Assembly (NCBI GenBank): GCA_019241535.1
Contig: JAFAWX010000366.1
Span: 1 to 35,929, forward strand
From: Acidobacteriota bacterium
GTDB taxonomy: Bacteria; Acidobacteriota; Terriglobia; Terriglobales; Acidobacteriaceae
DNA length: 35,929 bases
Direction: 5' to 3'
Shown: positions 1-12,274 of the stretch, piece by piece
Numbering within the stretch: position 1 is the stretch's first letter
Layout: every line of letters starts with the position of its first letter
Made by a program: the position numbers and the translations under genes
The notes under the pieces: generated by a model
The model's input: only the letters and a program-made list of their open reading frames with translations
Database searches by the model: none
What the model was told of the DNA's origin: nothing

Positions 1-364
1 TGGAGTTGAGGTTGCCAAAGCGTACGACCTCGGCAGCACCGAGAAAACCCAGGTCCACGTGCCCGGACTGCAGAAGACTCATCACGCCAAGCAGGTCCAG
101 GCATTCGTGGGCGCCGTGAATATTCGGGGGATCGGCCATGGTATAGATGAGCCGGGCGGCCGGTCGAAAGCGGATTACACCATTTTCGAAGAGTCCTATG
201 GAGCGGGGAGCATGATTTCTTTTCGCAGTCACAAAGGCTATGAGCGGCAGACGCATGCCCACGAATACCACCTCGCCGTCTCGAATCTCGCGGGCGGCCG
301 CCGCCACCATCAATTCGCCCAGCGTGTAATCAGAAACGACGCTTTTCGGGCTGGCGCTCAGCAT
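1..364 (-). CDS. CoA-transferase family I subunit B (GctB/IpdB-like), 3'-truncated by window edge
   Basis: Manual minus-strand translation from ATG at 364 gives MLSASPKSVVSDYTLGELMVAAAAREIRDGEVVFVGMRLPLIAFVTAKRNHAPRSIGLFENGVIRFRP...LLQSGHVDLGFLGAAEVVRFGNLNS, with the GctB-like 'G.VD.GFLG.A..R.GN.N' pattern; AGGA precedes the ATG. Absent from the supplied ORF list because it is open at the edge. Confidence 0.72.
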   Translation of the reverse strand, partial: MLSASPKSVVSDYTLGELMVAAAAREIRDGEVVFVGMRLPLIAFVTAKRNHAPRSIGLFENGVIRFRPAARLIYTMADPPNIHGAHECLDLLGVMSLLQSGHVDLGFLGAAEVVRFGNLNS

Positions 365-405
365 GAACTTCCTGTAACCGTGAACCGGGGCGGATCGAGC
401 TCCGG

Positions 406-1581
406 CTAGATATTGATTGCAGATTTTCTCGGCTCGGCGATGGTCGTTAGGGGATCGCGCGCCTGTTCTTTGGCCACGATCCAGTTCTTCTCATTGCCTA
501 TGATTTCCAGCAACAGCTTCTTATCGTCGGCGGTAGGCAGAAACCAGTTCAACTGCTCCTCGTATTCCTTCTCCTCGAGTGGCGCGCCGGTTTCGGGATG
601 GAACTTCTGCCCCGCCCAGCGGCCGATAGCACGGTTGAACTTGATGTCGGGCGCATACAGGTTCTTCTCGCCGGCTTTGAGCACATGGTTCAGCCGTTCA
701 ATCAAGCCACGAACCTCGTCCCGATAGAGGTGCCGGTTATAGTCGTTCAAATCGTCTAGCTCGGCTTCCCTGGTGCTGGCCGGCTCGTCATATCGGCCTT
801 TGATTCCCCAGACGTAGGCCCAGTGGGCGGATGAAGAATGGTCGGTGCCAAATAGGTCATAGGAGCTCGAAATCCACTTATTTAAATATTTCTGGATCAA
901 CCATGCCGGAATCACGCCGGCCTGGACAATGCGGCGAAGTCCATCATTGCCCGTACCCATGTGGAAAGCTTCCTCACGCAACATGTAGGACATGGAACGC
1001 CCGAGAGGGGCAAAGGCAGAATATTTCAGCATCTGCAACTGAAACTTGCCATCGCGGTCAACAAAGTCGGTATAAGTGAAAAAATCCATCCAGTTGTCGA
1101 CATCAACGTTGAAGGCGCCGAGCAGGCGCTTGTTCTCAAAGGCGCGGCGTTCGAGCATTTTCTGGGCTTCAACCTTGCCCGAATAGCCGAAAAATTCGAT
1201 CAGCAGGGCACACATTTGCCACCCGTGGCGCATCTCCTCGATCATGACGCGAGTGATCGCACGCCGGTCCCAGTCGGTGGGTGCGGTCTCGAAAAGATGC
1301 CGCTGCTGCTCAACGCTGGCAAACTCCGTGTCTCCCTGGTAGACGATCAAATTCAGCAGGGCGTCGCGAATCTGCTGCGTGGGAACCTGGCGCAGGTTCT
1401 CCCACTTCCCACGTCCCTTAAAGTGCCCAAACTGGATCTCCTCGGTCTCAATGGCGCCGAACAAGGTGTCGAACTTGAAATTGGCTATTTCATCGCGATT
1501 GACCCCGATCTCTTTCCGCCACTCGTCGAACAAGCCGACCCAGTCGCTGAAGGTTCCGATTTTTGCCACTTTGCCGGGCAT
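406..1581 (-). CDS. BoxB-like diiron benzoyl-CoA 2,3-epoxidase / PaaA-type aryl-CoA oxygenase component
   Basis: 391 aa; QGDTEFASVEQQRHLFETAP, EEMRHGWQM, DRDGKFQLQMLKYSAFAPLGR and REEAFHMGTGNDG resemble BoxB motifs (QGDTEPASVEQQRHLGLTAP, EEGRHLW, DRDGKFQL, EEAHHL). Shorter than canonical BoxB. Confidence 0.75.
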   Translation of the reverse strand: MPGKVAKIGTFSDWVGLFDEWRKEIGVNRDEIANFKFDTLFGAIETEEIQFGHFKGRGKWENLRQVPTQQIRDALLNLIVYQGDTEFASVEQQRHLFETAPTDWDRRAITRVMIEEMRHGWQMCALLIEFFGYSGKVEAQKMLERRAFENKRLLGAFNVDVDNWMDFFTYTDFVDRDGKFQLQMLKYSAFAPLGRSMSYMLREEAFHMGTGNDGLRRIVQAGVIPAWLIQKYLNKWISSSYDLFGTDHSSSAHWAYVWGIKGRYDEPASTREAELDDLNDYNRHLYRDEVRGLIERLNHVLKAGEKNLYAPDIKFNRAIGRWAGQKFHPETGAPLEEKEYEEQLNWFLPTADDKKLLLEIIGNEKNWIVAKEQARDPLTTIAEPRKSAINI

Positions 1582-1634
1582 AGTTCGTTCTCCTCACTCT
1601 CACTGGCGCGGACCAAGCAGGGCTCGACCCGCAC

Positions 1635-2456
1635 TCATTTCGCTTTAAAGTCCGCCGGCCGCTTCTCAACGTACGCGCTCAGGCCCTCTTTAGCGTCGTC
1701 GCTTTGGAAGAGCAGCTGCTGGTTTTCGCGCTCCACGGCCAGGGCGGACTCAAGCGGAATCTCCCATCCCGTTTGCACCGAGCGTTTGATCCGCCCCACC
1801 GCCCTCGAAGCCTTGTTGGGAGGGCAAAACTGGCGGGCATACTCCATGATGTTGTCCATGAACTGGTCGCGCTCATAGATATCATTGATGATTCCAAGCT
1901 CAAGCGCTTCCTCAAAGGAATAGGTGTTGCCCGTCACCATCAACTCAATGGCTTTGCTCTTGCCCACCAGGCGTGATAGACGCTGCGTTCCCCCGGTGCC
2001 CGGCAGCACGCCCAGATTGACCTCCGGCAGACCGATCTTGCCGGCGTCCTTGCGAGCAATGCGGATGTCGGCCGCCATGGCGATCTCCAGACCTCCACCG
2101 ACGGTGTGGCCGTTGAGCGCCGCAATCACCAGCTTGGGCGTGTGCTCGAGCCGCAGCAGAGTCTCGTTCGCATGCAGGCAGAAGTAATACTTGAAGGTTG
2201 GGTCGACGCTGGCAAGCATTTTGATATTCGCGCCGGCAGAAAAAAACTTGTCGCCCACGCCGGTCAGCACGATGACGTAGACCCCGTTGTCCATGCGCGC
2301 CTCAAGGATAGCGTCGTCCAGCTGGCGGTTCATTTCATAGGTGTATGTGTTGGCCGGGGGATCGTTCATCTCGATCACCGCCACGCCATTATCCACGCGA
2401 TAGTTGATGAGGTGTTTGGTTGCCTGGTCCGTGGCCTGTCCTAGTGTGGTTGCCAT
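1635..2456 (-). CDS. enoyl-CoA hydratase/isomerase family protein
   Basis: Crotonase motifs FFSAGANIKML, ALNGHTVGGGLEIAMAADIRIA, GLPEVNLGVLPGTGGTQRL; start at MATTLG preceded by GGAG. Confidence 0.9.
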   Translation of the reverse strand: MATTLGQATDQATKHLINYRVDNGVAVIEMNDPPANTYTYEMNRQLDDAILEARMDNGVYVIVLTGVGDKFFSAGANIKMLASVDPTFKYYFCLHANETLLRLEHTPKLVIAALNGHTVGGGLEIAMAADIRIARKDAGKIGLPEVNLGVLPGTGGTQRLSRLVGKSKAIELMVTGNTYSFEEALELGIINDIYERDQFMDNIMEYARQFCPPNKASRAVGRIKRSVQTGWEIPLESALAVERENQQLLFQSDDAKEGLSAYVEKRPADFKAK

Positions 2457-2466
2457 GTTCGTCTCC

Positions 2467-3201
2467 TTACAAGAAGCTAAGCGCATCACCCGGTCGTCGG
2501 CGGGCAGGGCTGGACATGCGATGCGGCCGCAGGTTCGTCCTCCGCCGGCGGCCGTTGGCGCGGGTACAATTCGCGATGCCCCCGAAAAAAATATTTCCCA
2601 TCTCCCGCGCCAACCGTCCGGCGTCGCCGTCGAGGCGGGGGTTATACCACGTGTAGATCCAGTTCATCATTCCGAAAAGCGCCAGCACCGCTGTGCGGCT
2701 GTCAAAGTCGAGATTCTCTTCTTTTTTGTAGTCTTCGACTAGGTTACAGCAGATGCGGTAATAGTCCCGCTTAAGCTCCGCGACTTTCCTGCCATAGCCG
2801 GCCGTGAGCACGTCGTCTTCATGGGAAAGAACCTTCATCGCGTGCTGATGCTCGAGAAAGTATTCCAGGTGATTGGCGATGAAGGCGCGAATGCGCTGCT
2901 CAGGACCCCCCGCTTGGGTTATTCGCTGGGCCAGACGGTCGAGAATCTTACCGAAGCTGAGCTTCTGAATGAGATAGAGCAGACGTTCTTTGGTGCCGAA
3001 GTAGTGATACATTCCCGCCAGTGACATCCCTGTCGAGCGGGCAATATCTCGCATCGAAGCTCCCTCGTACCCTTTTTCACAGAACACCTCGGTAGCGTGA
3101 TCCAGAATCTTTGCGAGTCGCTGATCAAAACGTGCTTCGCCCAGTGCGACTCCGTTCGCGCGGCGGCTTTCAAATTGCGAACTCCGGGCAGAAGTAAGCA
3201 T
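2467..3201 (-). CDS. TetR/AcrR family transcriptional regulator
   Basis: N-terminal HTH (ILDHATEVFCEKGYEGASMRDIARSTGMSLAGMYHYFGTKERLLYLI); ends about 10 nt before the enoyl-CoA hydratase start. Confidence 0.88.
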   Translation of the reverse strand: MLTSARSSQFESRRANGVALGEARFDQRLAKILDHATEVFCEKGYEGASMRDIARSTGMSLAGMYHYFGTKERLLYLIQKLSFGKILDRLAQRITQAGGPEQRIRAFIANHLEYFLEHQHAMKVLSHEDDVLTAGYGRKVAELKRDYYRICCNLVEDYKKEENLDFDSRTAVLALFGMMNWIYTWYNPRLDGDAGRLAREMGNIFFGGIANCTRANGRRRRTNLRPHRMSSPARRRPGDALSFL

Positions 3202-3203
3202 GT

Positions 3204-3222
3204 ACGTTCGAACGTTCGTTCG
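3204..3222. promoter_or_regulatory. Overlapping palindromes, candidate TetR operator
   Basis: ACGTTCGAACGT (3204-3215, perfect palindrome) overlaps CGAACGTTCG (3209-3218, perfect palindrome), followed by another GTTCG; sits between a TATACT-like -10 (minus strand) and the TetR ATG. Confidence 0.65.
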
Positions 3223-3344
3223 ATTTTTATAGTATACGCTGCCAGAGCCGCGAATAACAGTTCGCAGTGGACTACCGCATTTTCGACGAAAACCTGCAGC
3301 CATGCTGCCAGCAGGGCGCAAGGCTTCAACCTCGAGCCTAGGGC

Positions 3345-4439
3345 TCAGTTCCGGATATTGCGCATCAACTGCTCGACCTCGTTCTTCTGGTCGGCCGTGA
3401 GCGGGAGTAGCGGCAGCCTCGACGGACCTCCATAGTAGCCGTTCAAATCCATGGCATACTTCAGCGCAGGGATTCCCAGCTCACCGGAAACCCGCGTGGC
3501 GGCAGCCGCGATCCGATCCTGCTTGATGCGTGCCAGCTCCGAATCGCGCTCCTTCCAGGCTGCATACACTTCATAGCACGCCGTCGGCGCGGGACAGGCA
3601 AAGGCCAGAATAGCTCCCACTGCACCGGCGGCGAGCGAGGGATCAAGCTGTTGTGCTGCTCCCACCGAGATCTGAAAACCCACTTCCTTCCGCCGCGTCT
3701 TAATTTTGACTTCGCCGGAGCCAGGCGCTCGCAGACGAGCGGCGGAGTCTCGATGCTCTGAAGCCGACTTCCCCGCCAGTGCCGCCAACGGGACCAGCTC
3801 GCCGTTTGTCTCAGCCGGCACGACCTGACTTGCCTCGAGCATGCGGGGAGTAAGAGCGGCAAAGGTTTCTGTCACTGCGGCAGTGCGCCGGACGTGTTTC
3901 GTGCCTTCGGCCATGCGCCGGACCTTTCCCACGTCGCCGCCCGATTCCTTGATTCCGATAATGTTCGGGTGCTCCGCGAGCTCGATCACCAGCTCCGCAG
4001 GCATGTCGTAGGCCGTGAAAACCGGCACGCTATAGATCATCACCGGAAGTGGCGACTGATCAGCGACGGTTCGATAGAAGGTAAGTATATTCGGCGGGAG
4101 CATCTGCCGGCGGTAATAAAAGGGAGTGCGCACCAGAGCAACGTCATAGCCTAGTTCGGCGGCAAATACCGTCAGCCGCAGGGTCTCAGCTGCCGATTCC
4201 CCCGCCGTGCCTGCAATCAGGACCTTATTCGGAGCACAGGCCTGACGGGCAATCTTCAAGACCTGGCGGCGCTCTTCATCCGAGAGCATAATTGCTTCAC
4301 CGGTTGAACCGAGCACAACGATACCGGCCACGGGGGTCTTCGAATAGTGCTCGACGTTCTGTTCGAGCTTTTTGTAGTAGACGCCTCCGTCGGGGTAAAA
4401 AGGCGTCGTGATAGGGGGAAAGATGCCTGCAAGGAGCAT
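3345..4439 (-). CDS. dihydrodipicolinate synthase/N-acetylneuraminate lyase (DapA) family aldolase with internal insertion
   Basis: GIFPPITTPFYPDG, VLGSTGEAIMLSDEER, VMIYSVP, IIGIKESGGD (Schiff-base Lys), LNGYYGGPSRLPLLPL. Confidence 0.85.
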   Translation of the reverse strand: MLLAGIFPPITTPFYPDGGVYYKKLEQNVEHYSKTPVAGIVVLGSTGEAIMLSDEERRQVLKIARQACAPNKVLIAGTAGESAAETLRLTVFAAELGYDVALVRTPFYYRRQMLPPNILTFYRTVADQSPLPVMIYSVPVFTAYDMPAELVIELAEHPNIIGIKESGGDVGKVRRMAEGTKHVRRTAAVTETFAALTPRMLEASQVVPAETNGELVPLAALAGKSASEHRDSAARLRAPGSGEVKIKTRRKEVGFQISVGAAQQLDPSLAAGAVGAILAFACPAPTACYEVYAAWKERDSELARIKQDRIAAAATRVSGELGIPALKYAMDLNGYYGGPSRLPLLPLTADQKNEVEQLMRNIRN

Positions 4440-4586
4440 GGGAATCCAGCCTTTAAGCCATCTTAAGCCGTCACTATTCTAAATGCGGCCACCAGCAACG
4501 GCGGTTAATATATGACTCCCATCGGTCAGCTTTCCCGCTGACCCGCTCGATGCACCAGCTGAGGGCGCCTGGTGTCCTCCTTTCCC

Positions 4587-7907
<3,321 letters not shown>

Positions 7908-8114
7908 GTTTGGCGATCATTCTGTGCCGCGAAGTAGAGTTGTAACCGGTTCCCGATCTTGAGCGGCCCGCTAGCACCGTTGCCAGCCGAAGCGCGGCGC
8001 TCCGGCCTGCATTCGAGTCGCGAGACCGATCGAGTTCGGGGCGCACGCCGCTTTCGAAATGGAGAACAAAAGCTGAAGCTCGAACAACGTATTTTAGGAG
8101 GGCGCGCCCCGATG

Positions 8115-9245
8115 TCACTCTTTCCATTCCTCCATCATCTTCACGAAGTCCTTGAACAGGTAATGGGAGTCGTGGGGCCCGGGAGAAGCCTCGGGATGGT
8201 ACTGCACGGTGAAGAGCGGCAAGTTACGGTGCCGCATGCCCTCGAGTGTGGCATCGTTCAGATCCACGTGCGTCACTTCCACTTCCGAGGTGGGCAGGGA
8301 GTCGGGATCGACCGCGAAGTTGTGATTGTGTGCGGTGATCTCTACTTTGCCGGTGGCGATCTGTTTGACGGGATGATTTCCGCCATGATGCCCGAACTTC
8401 AGCTTGTAGGTTTTTGCTCCCAGAGCGAGCCCAGTAAGTTGATGGCCGAGGCAAATGCCGAAAACGGGCAGCCGTCCCATGAGGCGGCGAATGTTATCTA
8501 CCGCATAACTGCACGGCTCAGGGTCGCCCGGACCGTTTGAAAGAAAAACTCCATGGGGTGCGAGCGCCAGAACGTCCTCCGCCGGGGTCTGCGCCGGAAC
8601 CACCGTGACCCGGCATCGCTCGCTGCGTAACTTTCGCAAAATGTTCTGCTTGATGCCGAAATCGTAAGCCACTACATGAAAGCGCTCCGGCTGATCCTTA
8701 ACGCCCACCACCTCGACCGGCTCGTGGGAGCGCTCGCCCACTTCCCATACGTAGGGCCGATTGGTGGTGACCACTTTGGCCAGATCCGTACCGTCCATCT
8801 TGGGAATGGAGCGGGCCTTGGCAATCAATTTTTCCGCATCGGCTTCGATCGTCGAGATCACGCCGCGCATGACCCCATGGTCGCGCAAATGGCGCACCAG
8901 CGCGCGGGTATCGATTTCCGCGAGAACCGGAATTTTGAACTGTTCGAGATACTCTTCGGCCACCTGCTGCGAACGCCAGTTGGAACTGACCTTTGAAAAC
9001 TCGCGCACAACCAGGCCCTCGATGTAGGGGCGGGTCGACTCGCTGTCATCGGCATTGGTACCGTAATTGCCGATTTCGGGATTCGTTAAAACCACGATCT
9101 GCCCGGCGTAGGAGGGGTCGGTGAAGATTTCCTGGTAGCCGGTAATGGAAGTATTAAAAACGACTTCGCCGTAGCACTCGCCTTTGGCGCCGTAGCCTTT
9201 CCCTCGGAAGACTCTCGCGTCTTCCAGCGCAAGGATGGCCTGCAT
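8115..9245 (-). CDS. carA: carbamoyl-phosphate synthase small subunit (glutaminase)
   Basis: 376 aa; [77 protein letters not shown]. Confidence 0.98.
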   Translation of the reverse strand: MQAILALEDARVFRGKGYGAKGECYGEVVFNTSITGYQEIFTDPSYAGQIVVLTNPEIGNYGTNADDSESTRPYIEGLVVREFSKVSSNWRSQQVAEEYLEQFKIPVLAEIDTRALVRHLRDHGVMRGVISTIEADAEKLIAKARSIPKMDGTDLAKVVTTNRPYVWEVGERSHEPVEVVGVKDQPERFHVVAYDFGIKQNILRKLRSERCRVTVVPAQTPAEDVLALAPHGVFLSNGPGDPEPCSYAVDNIRRLMGRLPVFGICLGHQLTGLALGAKTYKLKFGHHGGNHPVKQIATGKVEITAHNHNFAVDPDSLPTSEVEVTHVDLNDATLEGMRHRNLPLFTVQYHPEASPGPHDSHYLFKDFVKMMEEWKE

Positions 9246-9361
9246 GGCTTCTCCGGGGGTTGGATTTTGAAGATTTTAGCAGGGACTGAGGAAAGGGAAA
9301 AGATCAAACCTCGACGCGTGCTTACTCCGAGCGCATCCGATCCGGTAGAATTGAAACTACA

Positions 9362-9946
9362 ATGGCCGCAGCACCGGATGCTCCCGAGCTTCCCCTCGAA
9401 GTCATTCGCGACCAGGGCCGAGTTCCGCAGCGGTCGGTCACGCTCTTCTCTGCATGGGTGCGCGACCTGGTCATATCGCTCGGTATTTCGGCATTCATCA
9501 TTGTTTTCCTCTACCAGCCGGTAAAAGTTGAAGGCACCAGCATGATGCCCTCGCTGGATGATCAGGAGCGCATCTTCATCAACAAATTCGTCTACCGCAT
9601 CGAGCCCATTCAGCGCGGCGACATCGTGGTCTTCCGCTACCCCCGGGACCCAGGGAAAAGCTTCATCAAACGGGTCATCGGCGTTGCCGGCGATCATGTG
9701 CGGATCGTTGACGGAAACGTGTACCTGAACGGCAGGCTGCTGGTAGAAGACTATGTTCCCGGAGCTTACCAGGACGGACGTTCTTACCCGGAAGTTGTCG
9801 TTCCGCCCGACTCATTTTTTGTGTTGGGGGATCACCGTAGCTTGTCCAACGACAGCCGCGACTTCGGTCCGGTGGGAGCAAGTTACATCTACGGCAAGGC
9901 GGTTTTTGGGTATTGGCCCATGGATAAGCTGGGCCGCCTGCGCTGA
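9362..9946 (+). CDS. lepB: signal peptidase I
   Basis: VEGTSMMPSLDDQERI (Ser), KSFIKRVIGVAGD (Lys), VLGDHRSLSNDSRDFGPV. Confidence 0.95.
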   Translation: MAAAPDAPELPLEVIRDQGRVPQRSVTLFSAWVRDLVISLGISAFIIVFLYQPVKVEGTSMMPSLDDQERIFINKFVYRIEPIQRGDIVVFRYPRDPGKSFIKRVIGVAGDHVRIVDGNVYLNGRLLVEDYVPGAYQDGRSYPEVVVPPDSFFVLGDHRSLSNDSRDFGPVGASYIYGKAVFGYWPMDKLGRLR

Positions 9947-10163
9947 CCTCTTTCGGCATGCCTGGCATTTCAAGTGGAGGCGGCGAGCCTTTCCGAGTTT
10001 CTCCACCCCACCTGACCGCATATTGCTGACATCAAATGCACTGCCGTTGACATTTCCGCAGTAGAAGGTTCAAACTACCGAATCTGCCCGAACGGGCGTG
10101 GGGCGAGCGCCGCCCGGGTTTCGCAGGGCTTCAGTCTCGCGAAATTTTATCGAACCTTTACTT

Positions 10164-10610
10164 ATGGCCGGCAACCGCTTCTCCTACAGGCTGGATTCGA
10201 CTTTGGAGACGGTGGACAACGCGGAACAAACCGCCAGCCGCATTGCCTCAGAAAGCGGTTTCGGGGAAGACGAAGTCATGCAGATCGCCATGGCGGTGCG
10301 CGAGGCAGCGGTCAACGCCGTGCTTCACGGGAATGCCTACGATCCGGAGAAGAAGATCGATCTCGAATTTGAGCGCACGAAAAACGACCTGGTGATTACT
10401 ATCCGCGACCAGGGAAAGGGTCTCGATCTGGCCAAGGTCCCCGATCCGCTGGCTCCTGAAAACCTCCTGAAAACCTCAGGTCGGGGGATTTTCTTAATAC
10501 GTTCGTTTATGGATGAGGTGGAAATCCATCCTTCCCAGACGGGCACCGAAATCAAACTTATTAAGCACGTCCACGGGCAAGCCGCGGGCGGCAAGGAGGC
10601 CTCCCAGTGA
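10164..10610 (+). CDS. RsbW/SpoIIAB-like anti-sigma regulatory factor (GHKL ATPase)
   Basis: VREAAVNAVLHGNAYDPEKKI, ITIRDQGKGLDLAKVPDPL, GRGIFLIRSFMDEVE. Confidence 0.9.
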   Translation: MAGNRFSYRLDSTLETVDNAEQTASRIASESGFGEDEVMQIAMAVREAAVNAVLHGNAYDPEKKIDLEFERTKNDLVITIRDQGKGLDLAKVPDPLAPENLLKTSGRGIFLIRSFMDEVEIHPSQTGTEIKLIKHVHGQAAGGKEASQ

Positions 10611-10951
10611 ACTTGAAAACCAGTACACGCCAGGTTGACGGAGTTAACATTGTCGATTGCAGCGGGCGCATTACTTTGGGCGAAGGTAGCGTGGTGCTGC
10701 GCGATTTGGTTAAGGACCTGCTTTCCAAGGGACAAAAGAAGATCCTGCTCAACCTGGGCGAAGTGAATTATATCGACAGCTCGGGCATCGGCGAGCTGGT
10801 GAGTGCCTACACCACAGTGCGCAATCAGGGCGGCGAACTTAAGCTGTTGAATCTCACCAAGAAGGTTCACGACCTGTTGCAGATCACAAAACTCTACACA
10901 GTGTTCGACGTCAAAGACGATGAGACTTCGGCGGTGAAAGCCTTCCGCTGA
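10607..10951 (+). CDS. STAS-domain anti-sigma factor antagonist (SpoIIAA/RsbV-like)
   Basis: 114 aa; KKILLNLGEVNYIDSSGIGELVSAYTTV with phosphoacceptor Ser context; GTG start overlaps the upstream stop. Confidence 0.92.
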   Translation: MNLKTSTRQVDGVNIVDCSGRITLGEGSVVLRDLVKDLLSKGQKKILLNLGEVNYIDSSGIGELVSAYTTVRNQGGELKLLNLTKKVHDLLQITKLYTVFDVKDDETSAVKAFR

Positions 10952-11113
10952 AGACTTCCGCCAGGCGTGCACTCTCGAACGACCATAAAAGGCGTTCCTC
11001 GCTGCGCCTGGCTTGCGCTCCCGGCTGGCTCTCCCAGTTCAAGTGGCGTCGCTTACAGCGCCGCGCTCCATGCCGGGTCGTAGCCCGGTACGTCCGGACG
11101 GTTTGACGCCTTC

Positions 11114-12274
11114 CTACACCAGGCCTTTGCGCAGCTCATCCAGCCGATAGCGTGTTCCCCGCCATTCGACGCCGCCCCGCCAGAGGGTGAGAAACATGGA
11201 GCGGGCGAGGGTGTAGATAAACAACACGGTAGCGACCGGGTGCAGAAGAAAATATAGGGGATGAATTTCCAGTTGCCGCCAGATGCCTGCGTATAAAGAG
11301 AAGATGCAGGCCAGAGCGGCAGCGTAGGGCAAGCGGGCCCATCCGGGGGCAAATATCGCCCCGATAAAGGGCGCGAGGTTGAGGATCGCCACGGCGGCAC
11401 AGGCCAATAGCGTGCGCCAGGTTTGAAACGAGAGCACGGCAAACAGGTTCTTGGTCAGGTTGTGGACAACGCCGCGGGCGCCCCGTGCCCAGCGAATCTC
11501 GATCAGGTCGTCGCCGAGAGCCACCCGCTGGCGGAAACCGGCATTCTTGACGATCTTGCCGAGCTTCATATCATCGACCACTTCAAAGCGCAGTGCATAG
11601 TGAGTTCCAATAGCCTGATAGGTGCTGCGGCGTAGGAGGTTGAAGGCGCCCACTCCCATGTGGTCTCGTGCGGCCGGATCGGCAACCTTCCAGGGACGGT
11701 GCCCGAAGACGAACAGCAGGTGAAAGAACGACACCATCATCTTTTCTCCCGGTCGACTCGTGACCACGCGGGGCAGAATGACCAGGTGGTCGGCCGATTC
11801 CGCCTCGGCGTACGCGAGCGCGCGGCGCAGACAATCAGGCCGAAACATTACGTCGGCATCGGTGAAGAGCAGCCAGTCGGTATCTGCCTGGCTGGCGGCC
11901 ACCCACATGGCATGCGTCTTCCCCAACCAGCCAGGGGGAAGTTCCCGGAGATGGATGACTTTGAGCCGGTCCGGGCGCGAAGCTGCGAATTCGTCCATCA
12001 GCCTGCCGGTGTCGTCGCTCGAGCGGTCATCGACGGCGATTACGCGATAGTCACGATAGTCGAGCGTCAACAGGCGTTCGAGCGCAGCTTGAATGGAACT
12101 CTGCTCGTTGCGCGCCGGGACTATGATTGCCACGCCATTGCCATCGGCCGGCCTGCGGTCCCACTCCGGCTGGGAGAGATCCGCCAGTGTCGGCATCCCA
12201 TGGGCGGCATCGCGGACGCGCGAGAGCCATATCAGGGCGAGCGTCGTCCCCAGGATAAGGTTGAGATAATTCAT
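11114..12274 (-). CDS. GT2-family membrane glycosyltransferase
   Basis: VAIIVPARNEQSSI, VIAVDDRSSDDTG, WLLFTDADVMF, EVVDDMKLG, C-terminal TM segments. Confidence 0.85.
   Translation of the reverse strand: MNYLNLILGTTLALIWLSRVRDAAHGMPTLADLSQPEWDRRPADGNGVAIIVPARNEQSSIQAALERLLTLDYRDYRVIAVDDRSSDDTGRLMDEFAASRPDRLKVIHLRELPPGWLGKTHAMWVAASQADTDWLLFTDADVMFRPDCLRRALAYAEAESADHLVILPRVVTSRPGEKMMVSFFHLLFVFGHRPWKVADPAARDHMGVGAFNLLRRSTYQAIGTHYALRFEVVDDMKLGKIVKNAGFRQRVALGDDLIEIRWARGARGVVHNLTKNLFAVLSFQTWRTLLACAAVAILNLAPFIGAIFAPGWARLPYAAALACIFSLYAGIWRQLEIHPLYFLLHPVATVLFIYTLARSMFLTLWRGGVEWRGTRYRLDELRKGLV

Noticed and set aside
961-1878. 305-aa plus-strand ORF antisense to the BoxB-like and enoyl-CoA hydratase genes
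   Set aside because: Spans two real opposite-strand genes; no domain signature.
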